Source of the DNA: Aradus depressus | Lineage: Eukaryota > Arthropoda > Insecta > Hemiptera > Aradidae | DNA: 64,000 bases | NCBI GenBank assembly: GCA_963662175.1 | Contig: OY759218.1 | Location: 52,955,427-53,019,426 of the forward strand | Direction of reading: 5' to 3' | In this document: positions 59,701-64,000 of the stretch, in pieces | How positions within the stretch are numbered: the stretch's first letter is position 1 | Layout of the letters: each line of letters starts with the position of its first letter | Notes under the pieces: model-generated | Databases searched by the model: none | What the model saw: only the letters and a program-made list of their open reading frames with translations | What the model was told of the DNA's origin: nothing | Made by a program: the position numbers and the translations under genes

Positions 59701-62700
59701 CAAGTTTTTTTCGCAATAGTAAATGTATGTTTAAGTCAAAAAAGTAGAAATTTATCTTATCTATTGGATGGTTTGATGCTGAATATCATGACAAAAGATC
59801 GTTAGCTTCAACATCTCCCTGAGAGACCTATTGTTTTAGTTTATATATATATATATTTTTTTTTTGTTCTGATTTCATTTTATTTTTTTGTTTCTAGGAG
59901 GAACCTTTTATTTATTAAATGTTCTTTTGAACAGCAACGATCTTGATACTCAAATCAAGGCAGCGGAAATTTTGGGTCGACTGATGGACGACAAAGTATC
60001 GGGATCTCGGGTGAAACTTTCACTACTCAACCTGATCCCTGCAATTGTTTGTGACGTTATGAGAGATACCCCACAAGCTGCGATAAATCTTTTAGAAACT
60101 TATCAAGAAACTCCTGAAATAATTTGGACAGAAGAAAGCAGGCGTCATTTGACTAAGGTAGTTTCGGAGCATATCACAATGTAAGTAAAGTCAATTTCAT
60201 TATTATGTAACGTATGAAATGTTCGTTTCTTTCAACATCATATTATCTCGAGGGTTCCTGAACCATTTATGCCTGAGCTCTGAGTTTTATGCTAGATTTA
60301 GACCCAACTTTCTTTTGCCTAATGAAGCTTCATTCTTATTGAAGAAGCGAGTTTAAGTAACTATACATGTTTTAAAATTCTTACAATTTTCTTGGGTTTG
60401 AACTCAGCCGTAATGCCGTAGAACTAACCCACAATATTAACACATCGAACAGGGGGGTTTATGGGCGGTTTAGCGTTGATTTTGAAAATTTCGAGATGAG
60501 GACTTATGTCTCGAAATGAAAGAAGTTGAAGACCAGAGTCTCGGGTGGTTTGAGTTTCTCTAACCACGTAAATACGGACTAAGAAGTTGGTGTACAGGGG
60601 TGAGCTGCAGGACACGTCCTAGGCGCAATTAAGAGAGAAAATCCTAAACCCAAATCTTATATTTTTTCGTTAAATGAAACTACAGTGGGTTGGTTCATTT
60701 CTTTTATGTTCTCAGTAATGTCGTGTATAAGAGCTCAGTAAACACAACATGTACTCAAAGGCTATAATCCATTTTCAACTAAAAGATTGAACTAGGAACC
60801 GTGGCTGGAGGTGTTAAACAATAGTTGAGGCTTCAACAAGGGATGGATTGAGACAGAAATTATTTCTCCAAAATTGTTTAAAGACCTCTGGCAGCAATGG
60901 GCTAATATTCTGCATGTAGATTATTAAATTTAAACCTTATATAAGACATGACATAGCTCTACGTACTATGTACTATTAAATTAAATCGAATATTCCCTCT
61001 CTACCGTTGAAATTACTGAAATATTCTTACATTTTTAAATTTCAAAATTGTAATATATATTTTTTGTCTTTTTTGTTTTACAGGCAGTACAAACTTCAAA
61101 AAGAAAACCCAAATATTTCTCCACAGGCTCCTGACATTAGATCGTCCGATTTTGAATGTTCCAGTGAACTAATAATAGGTGGTGTCTATGTAAGGTTGTT
61201 CAATTTGAACCCAGGTTGGAATTTGCGAAAACCTTTAGTTTTTCTTACAGAATTGTTCGATATACTCCTAAAACAGATGAATAAACAACAGGTAATACGA
61301 TTTCCATATTTTTCAACTCATATTAAAATTATTATTTTTTTAAATCATGTGTAGTAACAATACGAGTATCTAGAGCATGTATATCTTCCTCAATACCTTC
61401 CTCTTCCACGTATTGAGTAAGACTTCATCCTTCCCATTCAGGATCCAGGTTTCATTCACATATGTGACGACCGGTCTCAGGTCTGTTTTATAAATTACAA
61501 TTTTTTAAATCAATTGTTCAAAATCATTGGTTGCGGCACAGTCGTAACTGTGACCCTTTTTTGTTAGTACCTAACAATGGAAACCCATCTGATCAATATA
61601 TAATATATATGTGTTTTGAATTCTTATTTTTATGTCCAATTGAAGTTTGTAGTTTAGTTCCTGCTTGCTTTAACGAGCCGATTTGATCAGTTGAAGTACA
61701 TATTGTTACACTGTATGACATTTTGTTTATTTTTCTTCCTTAAATTACTTACATGGTGTACATACGTGGATATTCATGAGCATTGAGTGACTTGATGCCA
61801 ATTGTAATTACTGCTTTAAAAAAAGGTTTCGATAGTACTATCTATAGTTTTGCACCCCTACAGACTACCTCAATATCCACCTGCAATTATTGTAATTCAG
61901 TCTACAGCGCCACACAAAACTGGGGAAGTAGGACATATAATGCATTCGTTCTCCTTACTACATGGAAAAACTTTGTACATGGAAGCTTTATTTTTGTTTT
62001 TAAGTGCATATTAATATTTTGTAATCATTTCCTCAGGATGACTATTTGGATGTGGTCGGCACAGCGTTAATAAATGTGTTGAATTTCCATCCGAAAATGG
62101 TCGAACAGCTTCCTTCACTTGGTCACATTCCTCGAATGTTCACTTTGTGGCAAGTTCCTAATCTAACTGCTTCCGAACTTATATTTAAGATACTAAATCA
62201 TTTGTTTATGTCAGAGGTAAATATTTTATTACAAAATAATAAAAACGTTAAATTTTGTTGGGGAATTAACGCCAATTTATAAATTATGATTAATTTTCAG
62301 GTTTGTGTGGACAGTTTGGTACGAGTTGTCGACTGTTTATTGCCTATAAAAAATGCTCTAATAGCACACCCAGAACTGATGAACAGTGGCTGTGATACCC
62401 TATGTAAACTTTTTAGTTTTAAAAATGACATTCTCATTAAACAGGTAAATTCAAAATCAAAACTGAAATAAACTCTCTGTACAGGGTGTAAGAAAAGTTT
62501 GTTCATATTTTTAGGGATTCGAATTTTGAACAAAATGTGCATATACACATATTGATTGAAATAATTAATGTCGAAATCTGAAAAAATCTTCAAAAACTCT
62601 ACTTTCAGTAAAAAAGTAATTTTTTAAAAATGTTTGTCTAGATGAGCGCCTATGAACGACGGAAATAAACAAAAGGATACAACTTTTTGCTAAAACTTTT

Positions 62701-63953
62701 CCTGGAACATTTTTTTCAAACATGTTTTTAGGAACTTTTTTATTCACGATTCGATTTTCTATAAGATCCCCCAGGATTCTTACTGTAATTTGTTACATCT
62801 TGCATGCTGTCTGTACATACATTTTAGGATTCTATTCTAATTGGGCATTAATTGAAACGATGTCTCTTCTTTTTTTTTTCTTCTTTAGGCTGTAGAAGTA
62901 AGTCTTGTTACATTTCTGTTGAATCAATTGGAAGGAAATTTAGTTGGAATCGACAATTCTTCAAGGACCAAAGCAATAATTGTAAAGACTTTGAAAAAAA
63001 TGAACGAAAGCATTAATTATAATTATATTTTAAGTTCAATTTTAGAAAAATCTTCAGTTTGGTCATTATATAGTGAGCAAAATCATGACCTCTTTATCAC
63101 AGAATCTGCCAATGTATCCTACATTACAGGTTGGTGACCAATTTTATGTTAATTTTGTAAACGACCAAGGGGTCATTTCAAGTATCCCATGGCGATATCT
63201 CAAGAACTGTTGAAGCTGTCTTTACGCGCCATCCAGCAAATCTTGCAGATAATATGGACGTAGATTTTGTTGACGTAAATACGTGTCGACAGAAAAAAAA
63301 AAAAATGTTGCGTCATCAATTTACGATTGTGTGGAATTACGCACTGTATCAGAAGGAATAGCCGGGGGTGGCGGAGAGGAGTGGGGAGAAACTCACTCTT
63401 GTCCCGTCCGTTAAACGAAATTTTTTTTTTTAGAAACAGTTGTGACATTAGTTTTTCATTGCGTCCTTTTCATGTCCTTTTTGAGTTATTTCAGTTAGCA
63501 GTATTTTAGATGCTTTAATTTTTATTAATGTTTTGAATTTTTTTATAATTTTGTACAGTTCATTTCTATTGGTATAAAGCTCTTGAAGAACATGACATGT
63601 AATTATTCAAAAAATAATTTGACCTAATGAAAAACTAATTCCCCCCCCCCCCCCCCCTCCCCTGTTTTCAGAAATAAATATTTAAAAATGTGGTGCTCTT
63701 TATGATTGGTCATAACCATGACTTATCATGTTTTTTTGCAGTGGTAAACGCATAGTTGCGCCAAAAAAAGTTTAAACCATTTTTGAGATATCGCCCTAGT
63801 GCTCTTGAAGAAAACAACAATTTTTTATTATTTTGAAATTACAAAGTTAAATTTTTTGTTCTAGATGGTCCGGCTGGCTGCTCAGGTTATTTAACTCATA
63901 CCACCTCACAAAACATGCCCAGTTCCCCACCTCCAGTTAGTAAAGAAGAATAA
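25309..63953 (+). CDS. Rme-8: Rme-8 / DNAJC13 endosomal J-domain protein, complete, 36 coding exons
   Basis: Rme-8 is a peripheral endosomal protein. It recruits and activates Hsc70 through its J domain and works with SNX1/retromer and the WASH complex to shape clathrin domains and sort cargo. Thirty-six exons, listed in the block entries, total 6654 bp and give 2217 residues, close to the human 2243. Every junction preserves frame. Order: N-terminal PH-like region (Lys17, Trp21, Tyr25 and Arg27 line up with the PI3P-binding residues of human DNAJC13), IWN repeat 1 near residue 777, IWN2 near 1206, J domain about 1300-1345 with HPD at 1334-1336, IWN3 near 1644, IWN4 near 1913, and armadillo-like helices between. 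The start aligns residue for residue with the human N-terminus, and ACAATGG is a good context. All introns are GT-AG except intron 28, which is GC-AG. The gene spans 38.6 kb because of transposon-filled introns. Confidence 0.97.
25600..25810 (-). repeat. tRNA-derived SINE body, reverse copy, with expanded poly-G
   Basis: Read on the minus strand it contains 'gggacgttaagcgatggt', 'atgtcaggtactcgt', and ends 'agagcgctctggtagtag'. It parallels the SINE at 36521-36790. A 24-G run (25726-25749) sits where the other copy has 'acccctgcccta'. Confidence 0.75.
28973..30137. mobile_element. Non-autonomous DNA transposon with repeated AAAACCGGCCA motifs
   Basis: Inverted ends share TTTGTGGTGGTTGA, a (TA)n spacer, then GAG[T/G]CGTCTCTTTTCAAAA and CCGGCCATCTCCA (left to about 29029, right from about 30048). 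The right (TA)n is much longer. The interior repeats the motif AAAACCGGCCANNTCC at about 29011, 29161, 29812, 29841 and 29871 direct, and about 30057 inverted. No transposase frame exists. A tRNA-like SINE (29636-29752) is nested inside. It lies in Rme-8 intron 4. Confidence 0.8.
29636..29752 (-). repeat. tRNA-like SINE head, reverse orientation
   Basis: On the minus strand a perfect B box (GGTTCGAATCC, 29666-29676) follows an A-box-like TGGCCATGCGGGC. The cloverleaf does not close convincingly and the sequence is inside a transposon. I call it a SINE head rather than a functional tRNA. Confidence 0.5.
30362..32463 (+). CDS. Rme-8: Rme-8 exons 5-7
   Basis: Exons: 30362-30625, 31434-31560, 32341-32463 (residues 225-396). 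They read [20 protein letters not shown], then [20 protein letters not shown], then [17 protein letters not shown]. The split codons (AG|C, AG|A) agree at each side. This stretch completes the N-terminal region before the armadillo-like helices. Exon 7 follows a long T-rich acceptor tract. Introns around it carry old interspersed repeats. Confidence 0.94.
31950..32310 (+). repeat. Dispersed intronic repeat, copy 3
   Basis: 'gagacattcattccattggc', 'agttattaatgtttttagtt' and 'tggaaaacatgaaattacaa' link it to the copies at 1860, 7490 and 8430. It is diverged and lies directly before exon 7 of Rme-8. Confidence 0.55.
33230..33420 (-). repeat. Retroelement 3'-end-like fragment with poly-G tract
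   Basis: Read on the minus strand, 'ggccctgatgatgatata' is followed by 'atcgaaacgttggcattt', the type of sequence seen at the 3' ends of Penelope-like and some LINE elements in arthropods. A 22-G run (33357-33378) begins right beside it. No coding part is recognisable. Confidence 0.4.
33357..33378. repeat. Poly-G tract (22 G)
   Basis: It is an uninterrupted run followed by AGGGGGGAG. See the finding on homopolymer tracts. Confidence 0.9.
33934..36232 (+). CDS. Rme-8: Rme-8 exons 8-11
   Basis: Exons: 33934-34106, 34706-34913, 35332-35487, 35978-36232 (residues 397-660). Landmarks are [49 protein letters not shown] and [14 protein letters not shown]. This is one of the best conserved parts of the family, predicted helical and armadillo-like. 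The exon 8 acceptor, TTTAACTTCAAG, has a weak pyrimidine tract. It is fixed by frame and by the GLFKENKE start matching the family. Confidence 0.93.
36270..36520 (-). repeat. Dispersed intronic repeat, copy 4, with 'ggggaagta' end
   Basis: 'attaattgccgatgtaataa' and 'tatcgacacaaaatttagta' match the other copies in reverse. It ends 'ttggggaagtacattgccgg', a phrase found also at 26561, 44051 and 57227. Confidence 0.55.
36521..36790 (+). repeat. tRNA-derived SINE, best copy
   Basis: The head GTGCCGGTAGCTCAGTAGTA has a good A box (TAGCTCAGTAG, 36528-36538) and a perfect B box (GGTTCGAAACC, 36572-36582). The tRNA-unrelated body follows, with 'cgccgtccttcggatggg', 'acgttaagcgatggtcac' and 'acggaagagcgctctgata'. 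Other copies are at 37505-37680 and 25600-25810. This is pol III promoter architecture, but transcription is unproven. Confidence 0.75.
37135..40483 (+). CDS. Rme-8: Rme-8 exons 12-15, including IWN repeat 1
   Basis: Exons: 37135-37314, 37880-38059, 38904-39112, 40324-40483 (residues 661-903). The first IWN repeat spans the exon 13/14 junction as [20 protein letters not shown]. Just before it lie [17 protein letters not shown] and [11 protein letters not shown]. Exon 15 has [20 protein letters not shown] and [13 protein letters not shown] repeats are characteristic of Rme-8 proteins, and the region around the J domain contributes to SNX1 binding in worm and human. Confidence 0.94.
37505..37690 (+). 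repeat. Decayed SINE copy
   Basis: 'ttttatctgggaggtagcaa', 'cattccatccttcgtagaat', 'acgttaaatggtgg' and 'gatgtcaagtactcgataag' follow the order of the SINE at 36521. The tRNA part is degenerate. Confidence 0.6.
39534..39553. repeat. Poly-G tract (20 G)
   Basis: It is an uninterrupted run after CACGATTT in Rme-8 intron 14. The rest of that intron (39113-40323) shows no gene. Confidence 0.9.
40877..44483 (+). CDS. Rme-8: Rme-8 exons 16-19
   Basis: Exons: 40877-41022, 41758-41890, 42349-42551, 44198-44483 (residues 904-1159). They read [41 protein letters not shown] and [20 protein letters not shown]. The donor of exon 17 is GAG|GTTCAA, a weak consensus, but it is the only one that keeps FKE|MKSLF aligned with the family. 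Intron 18 (42552-44197) contains a hAT remnant and the pogo-like element. Confidence 0.91.
41450..41710 (-). repeat. Dispersed intronic repeat, copy 5
   Basis: 'acttaactcacaaatcctaa' and 'taactaccaatgtagtgaat' followed by 'cccgaattttatatgagc' are the reverse of the copy-1 phrases. A second, more diverged unit sits in 41460-41580. Confidence 0.6.
42660..43820 (-). mobile_element. hAT remnant, reverse copy of 7770-8310, split by a pogo-like element
   Basis: On the minus strand it reads [40 protein letters not shown] and [15 protein letters not shown] (43535-43768). The non-coding flank at 42660-42829 matches 8125-8310 reversed. It is interrupted by the element at 42830-43507. Compared with the 8-kb copy it lacks the TGA and the extra hairpin arm. 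Confidence 0.85.
42830..43507. mobile_element. pogo/Tigger-like non-autonomous element, 678 bp, TA target duplication
   Basis: Ends are CAGTGTAAACTCCATTTAAC and the inverse of CAGTGTAAACTCTATATAGC, giving about 25-bp imperfect terminal repeats that start CAGT. TA flanks both sides. The empty target is readable at 8135-8150 in the related hAT copy. No transposase frame is present. CAGT starts and TA duplications are typical of the pogo branch of Tc1/mariner elements. Confidence 0.88.
43890..44150 (-). repeat. Dispersed repeat fragment ending 'gctggggaagtattatgccg'
   Basis: It shares the 'ggggaagta...gccggta' phrase with 26561, 36452 and 57227, and 'gtccatcctttaatttttag' resembles the unit spacer. 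It is diverged, and edges are uncertain. Confidence 0.4.
44694..45586 (-). pseudogene. gypsy pol stubs: RT edge, RNase H edge, integrase finger and C-terminus
   Basis: On the minus strand, [16 protein letters not shown] (the usual N-terminal edge of RT) runs in one open frame straight into [16 protein letters not shown] (the usual end of RNase H), about 400 codons too soon. Next come [17 protein letters not shown] and [20 protein letters not shown], the HHCC integrase finger. [13 protein letters not shown] then leads, in another frame, to [14 protein letters not shown], the integrase C-terminus, without the DDE core. Catalytic residues of RT and integrase are absent. Confidence 0.75.
44699..44731. 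repeat. (AT)n microsatellite at the edge of the gypsy element
   Basis: About 16 AT units directly abut the terminal repeat at 44732. They may have been the target or arisen afterwards. Confidence 0.9.
45831..46271 (-). pseudogene. gypsy aspartic protease-like open frame
   Basis: The retropepsin motif reads [12 protein letters not shown], followed by a hydrophobic strand and [20 protein letters not shown] (the family's GxDfl...ID form). The frame is continuous for 146 codons, separate from gag by frame. It continues into a Pro/Arg/Gly-rich tail at 45565-45830. Confidence 0.78.
46316..46858 (-). pseudogene. gypsy gag-like open frame
   Basis: About 170 codons are open on the minus strand from near ATGGAGGAATTAAGG. 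It has an N-terminal Ala/Glu helix ([17 protein letters not shown]), then [20 protein letters not shown] and [18 protein letters not shown], ending [20 protein letters not shown]. This is the capsid-type retrotransposon gag fold region. No zinc knuckle follows before the stop at about 46316. Confidence 0.75.
47176..47961 (+). CDS. Rme-8: Rme-8 exons 20-21, including IWN repeat 2
   Basis: Exons: 47176-47330 and 47760-47961 (residues 1160-1278). The second repeat is EVIWSSEMR, split across the intron, followed by [34 protein letters not shown] and FPDWPI. The preceding intron holds the gypsy derivative. The following 4.5-kb intron holds the piggyBac remnant and the palindromic element. Confidence 0.94.
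48303..50015 (+). mobile_element. piggyBac-type element, 1.7 kb, TTAA target duplication
   Basis: TTAA flanks both ends (48299-48302 and 50016-50019). The left end CCCTGAAATACTAACAAG is inverted at the right as CTTGTTAGTATTTAAGGG, and CCCT starts are typical of piggyBac. GTTAGTATT-type motifs recur at 48527, 48570, 48613, 49974 and 50001. A 23-C run interrupts the left part (48376-48398). The transposase gene inside is broken and short, so an internal deletion is likely. Confidence 0.9.
48719..49540 (+). pseudogene. piggyBac transposase fragments
   Basis: The ATG at 48719 gives [20 protein letters not shown] and a long Asp/Glu-rich N-terminus, as in PiggyBac transposases. The frame shifts near 48890 into [18 protein letters not shown] and [12 protein letters not shown]. 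The frame at 49238-49540 has [32 protein letters not shown] and a [11 protein letters not shown] run, the start of the catalytic domain, before TGA. The catalytic Asp region is missing. Confidence 0.8.
50320..50660 (+). repeat. Arm of a diverged long inverted repeat (left)
   Basis: 'catggcccacgaca', 'gattaaaaagaattgcctaa', 'atgttttcct' and 'cttcagcttcc' have reverse-complement counterparts at 52030-52370 in the mirrored order. Identity is moderate, with indels. Confidence 0.7.
50680..50930. repeat. GC-richer retroelement-like scrap
   Basis: A sudden G+C-rich patch has 'ggcctccggtggaggccacg' and 'ccaccggcgcgcctgcagtc', ending near 'tgagtcccaggtacaatcct'. It resembles a LINE tail, but no domain can be read. 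An AT microsatellite follows at 50925-51010. Confidence 0.35.
51011..51566. mobile_element. Palindromic element, 224-bp inverted arms around a transposase scrap
   Basis: The left arm begins ATATACAGGGTGTTTCAGGG and the right arm ends in its reverse complement. Arms run 51011-51234 and 51343-51566. The 108-bp centre reads in one + frame RMQSCC-like, then [19 protein letters not shown] and stop, similar to the last residues of some insect transposases (form C...GG.HFEH). ACAGGGTGTTTC ends are common among insect DNA elements. Confidence 0.85.
51571..51850 (-). pseudogene. LINE ORF2 C-terminal fragment
   Basis: Minus strand frames give [20 protein letters not shown] and [20 protein letters not shown], the CxC...H...C finger found after RT in R1/jockey-type LINEs. 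It is broken into two frames and only about 90 codons survive. Its G+C content is above that of the intron. Confidence 0.65.
52030..52370 (-). repeat. Arm of a diverged long inverted repeat (right)
   Basis: It mirrors 50320-50660: 'ggaagctgaagga', 'aggaaaacatttaggcaatt', 'gccgtgggccatg', 'tttataaaccgcat'. The 1.4 kb between the arms contains a LINE scrap and the palindromic element at 51011-51566. Confidence 0.7.
52517..53494 (+). CDS. Rme-8: Rme-8 exons 22-23: J domain
   Basis: Exon 22, 52517-52708, encodes [12 protein letters not shown] and then the J domain: [31 protein letters not shown] with HPD at residues 1334-1336. HPD stimulates Hsc70 ATP hydrolysis. Exon 23, 53359-53494, finishes helix IV ([15 protein letters not shown]) and continues [18 protein letters not shown]. 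The J domain is intact, so the co-chaperone function should be retained. The intron between them carries a solo LTR. Confidence 0.96.
52858..53178. mobile_element. Solo LTR, 321 bp, 4-bp target duplication
   Basis: It starts TGTCACGGATCATAAG and ends GGGTAGGGTGACA, so TG...CA ends lie within an inverted TGTCAC/GTGACA. ATAT flanks both sides (52854-52857 and 53179-53182). A 4-5 bp duplication and this length fit a Ty3/gypsy LTR. No matching internal region lies in the window. Confidence 0.65.
53600..57464 (+). CDS. Rme-8: Rme-8 exons 24-27
   Basis: Exons: 53600-53784, 56157-56348, 56801-56980, 57300-57464 (residues 1388-1628). Landmarks are [50 protein letters not shown] and [17 protein letters not shown]. 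Exon 26 follows a (TA)n array that ends only about 16 bases before the acceptor. Intron 24 holds the 1.96-kb DNA transposon at 54003-55958. Confidence 0.93.
54003..55958 (-). mobile_element. DNA transposon, 1.96 kb, perfect 33-bp terminal inverted repeats
   Basis: 54003-54035 (TGAGGCTATCAGTGCAAAAG then TGGCCTAACCCAC) is perfectly inverted at 55926-55958. The motif TAGGCCAnTnTTGCA recurs inside both ends (about 54215, 54268, 55762, 55809). A broken minus strand gene fills 54405-55427. No direct target duplication is obvious. The superfamily is not identified. Confidence 0.85.
54405..55427 (-). pseudogene. Broken gene of a multi-copy arthropod protein family, transposon-borne
   Basis: It starts [20 protein letters not shown], then a basic [19 protein letters not shown]. 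After stops and shifts it shows [47 protein letters not shown] and [13 protein letters not shown], then an intact 107-codon stretch with [13 protein letters not shown] and [17 protein letters not shown]. The order 'SHY.R...R.YL....S..KM', 'D.C..C', 'H..KAE.AR' is one I recognise from multi-copy uncharacterised arthropod proteins. The catalytic C-terminus is missing here. Its function as transposase is inferred from the element ends. Confidence 0.65.
56690..56785. repeat. (TA)n array abutting the exon 26 acceptor
   Basis: Interrupted TA repeats, partly palindromic, end at about 56785. Only TTGTTTTTTCATTCAG separates them from exon 26. Confidence 0.92.
57020..57270 (-). repeat. Dispersed intronic repeat, copy 6
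   Basis: 'aataacttttgatggaatgt', 'gataccaaattttatatatg' and 'tttcagccaaatcggccaga' recall the other copies. It ends 'ggctggggaagtatatggcg' like those at 26561 and 36452. Confidence 0.5.
57723..59172 (+). CDS. Rme-8: Rme-8 exons 28-30, including IWN repeat 3 and the GC-AG intron
   Basis: Exons: 57723-57941, 58211-58349, 58906-59172 (residues 1629-1837). IWN repeat 3 is [18 protein letters not shown], followed by [17 protein letters not shown]. The exon 28 donor is AAG|GCAAGT, a GC donor with otherwise perfect consensus. Using the nearest downstream GT would put a stop codon three codons into the joined reading frame. Exon 30 reads LNLLGL-like [20 protein letters not shown] and [13 protein letters not shown]. 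Confidence 0.92.
59506..59672 (+). repeat. Four diverged tandem copies, about 40-60 bp each
   Basis: Each copy has 'agtat-tgc..aacg-tgg-c-cc' spacing: 'agtacctcactgcggaacga', 'agtatgtgcttaggaacgct', 'agtatttgcgatgcaacggt' and 'agtatttgatacaacgctgg'. They lie in Rme-8 intron 30, with no coding frame. Confidence 0.6.
59898..63953 (+). CDS. Rme-8: Rme-8 exons 31-36, including IWN repeat 4 and the C-terminus
   Basis: Exons: 59898-60180, 61084-61291, 62037-62216, 62301-62444, 62889-63129, 63865-63953 (residues 1837-2217). IWN repeat 4 is [12 protein letters not shown]. Then come [30 protein letters not shown] and [15 protein letters not shown], as in family C-termini. The last exon encodes a short tail ([17 protein letters not shown]) ending VSKEE and TAA at 63951-63953. 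The split Asp codon (G|AT) joins exons 35 and 36. Confidence 0.92.
63641..63657. repeat. Poly-C tract (17 C)
   Basis: The run after GAAAAACTAATT in the last Rme-8 intron continues with TCCCC. Confidence 0.9.
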
Positions 63954-63954
63954 A
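63949..63954 (+). terminator. Rme-8: AATAAA poly(A) signal overlapping the Rme-8 stop codon
   Basis: AATAAA starts in the last Glu codon and includes the TAA stop. No other canonical hexamer occurs in the remaining 46 bases. If used, cleavage would fall about 15-30 bases downstream and give an extremely short 3' UTR. A later signal beyond the window is possible. Confidence 0.45.
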
Positions 63955-64000
63955 ATTTGCTGCATATTTTTAGTTTTTAATTTTTTTTCTCACATTATTT

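Overview
The window is animal nuclear DNA, most probably from an insect with a repeat-rich, AT-rich genome. A hemipteran-like genome is my guess from the repeat content, but nothing here proves the order. Two conserved metazoan genes lie head to tail on the + strand. The first is the 3' part of a naked cuticle (nkd/NKD) homologue: five coding exons between 9102 and 19255, covering the EF-hand and the histidine-rich C-terminus. Its N-terminal exon was not found. The second is a complete Rme-8/DNAJC13 homologue: 36 coding exons from 25309 to 63953. They join in frame at every junction into a 2217-residue protein with an N-terminal PI3P-binding-type region, a central J domain with HPD, and four IWN repeats.

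Almost everything else is mobile DNA or its debris, placed in introns or between the genes. Upstream of and inside nkd (1-20450) there is a 2.1-kb DNA transposon with 27-bp inverted ends (2995-5120), a long foldback (6629-6868), a LINE scrap and a hAT scrap with a hairpin (7001-8310). There is also a LINE with endonuclease, RT and RNase H bounded by a 13-bp target duplication (13217-17077), and two oppositely oriented copies of one 0.94-kb hAT element, each with 8-bp duplications (12237-13179 and 19511-20447). The 20448-25308 interval has tandem and interspersed repeats but no recognisable gene.

The Rme-8 introns hold tRNA-derived SINEs, an element built around repeated 'aaaaccggcca' motifs (28973-30137), and a hAT copy split by a pogo/Tigger-like element (42660-43820). 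They also hold a GC-rich Ty3/gypsy derivative that has lost its catalytic cores (44732-46913), a piggyBac remnant flanked by TTAA (48303-50015), a palindromic element (51011-51566), a solo LTR (52858-53178) and a DNA transposon carrying a protein family repeated in arthropod genomes (54003-55958).

Functionally, nkd is an intracellular antagonist of Wnt/Dishevelled signalling. Rme-8 is an endosomal J-domain co-chaperone that recruits Hsc70 for clathrin and retromer-related sorting. Their adjacency gives no evidence of co-function. No operon-like system, CRISPR array, rRNA or true tRNA was found. The most unusual material is in the transposons: internal motif arrays in several unrelated elements, a core-deleted gypsy, an in-window empty site, and long poly-G/C tracts. 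Splicing details of Rme-8 are also notable: a GC-AG intron and a poly(A) signal overlapping the stop codon.
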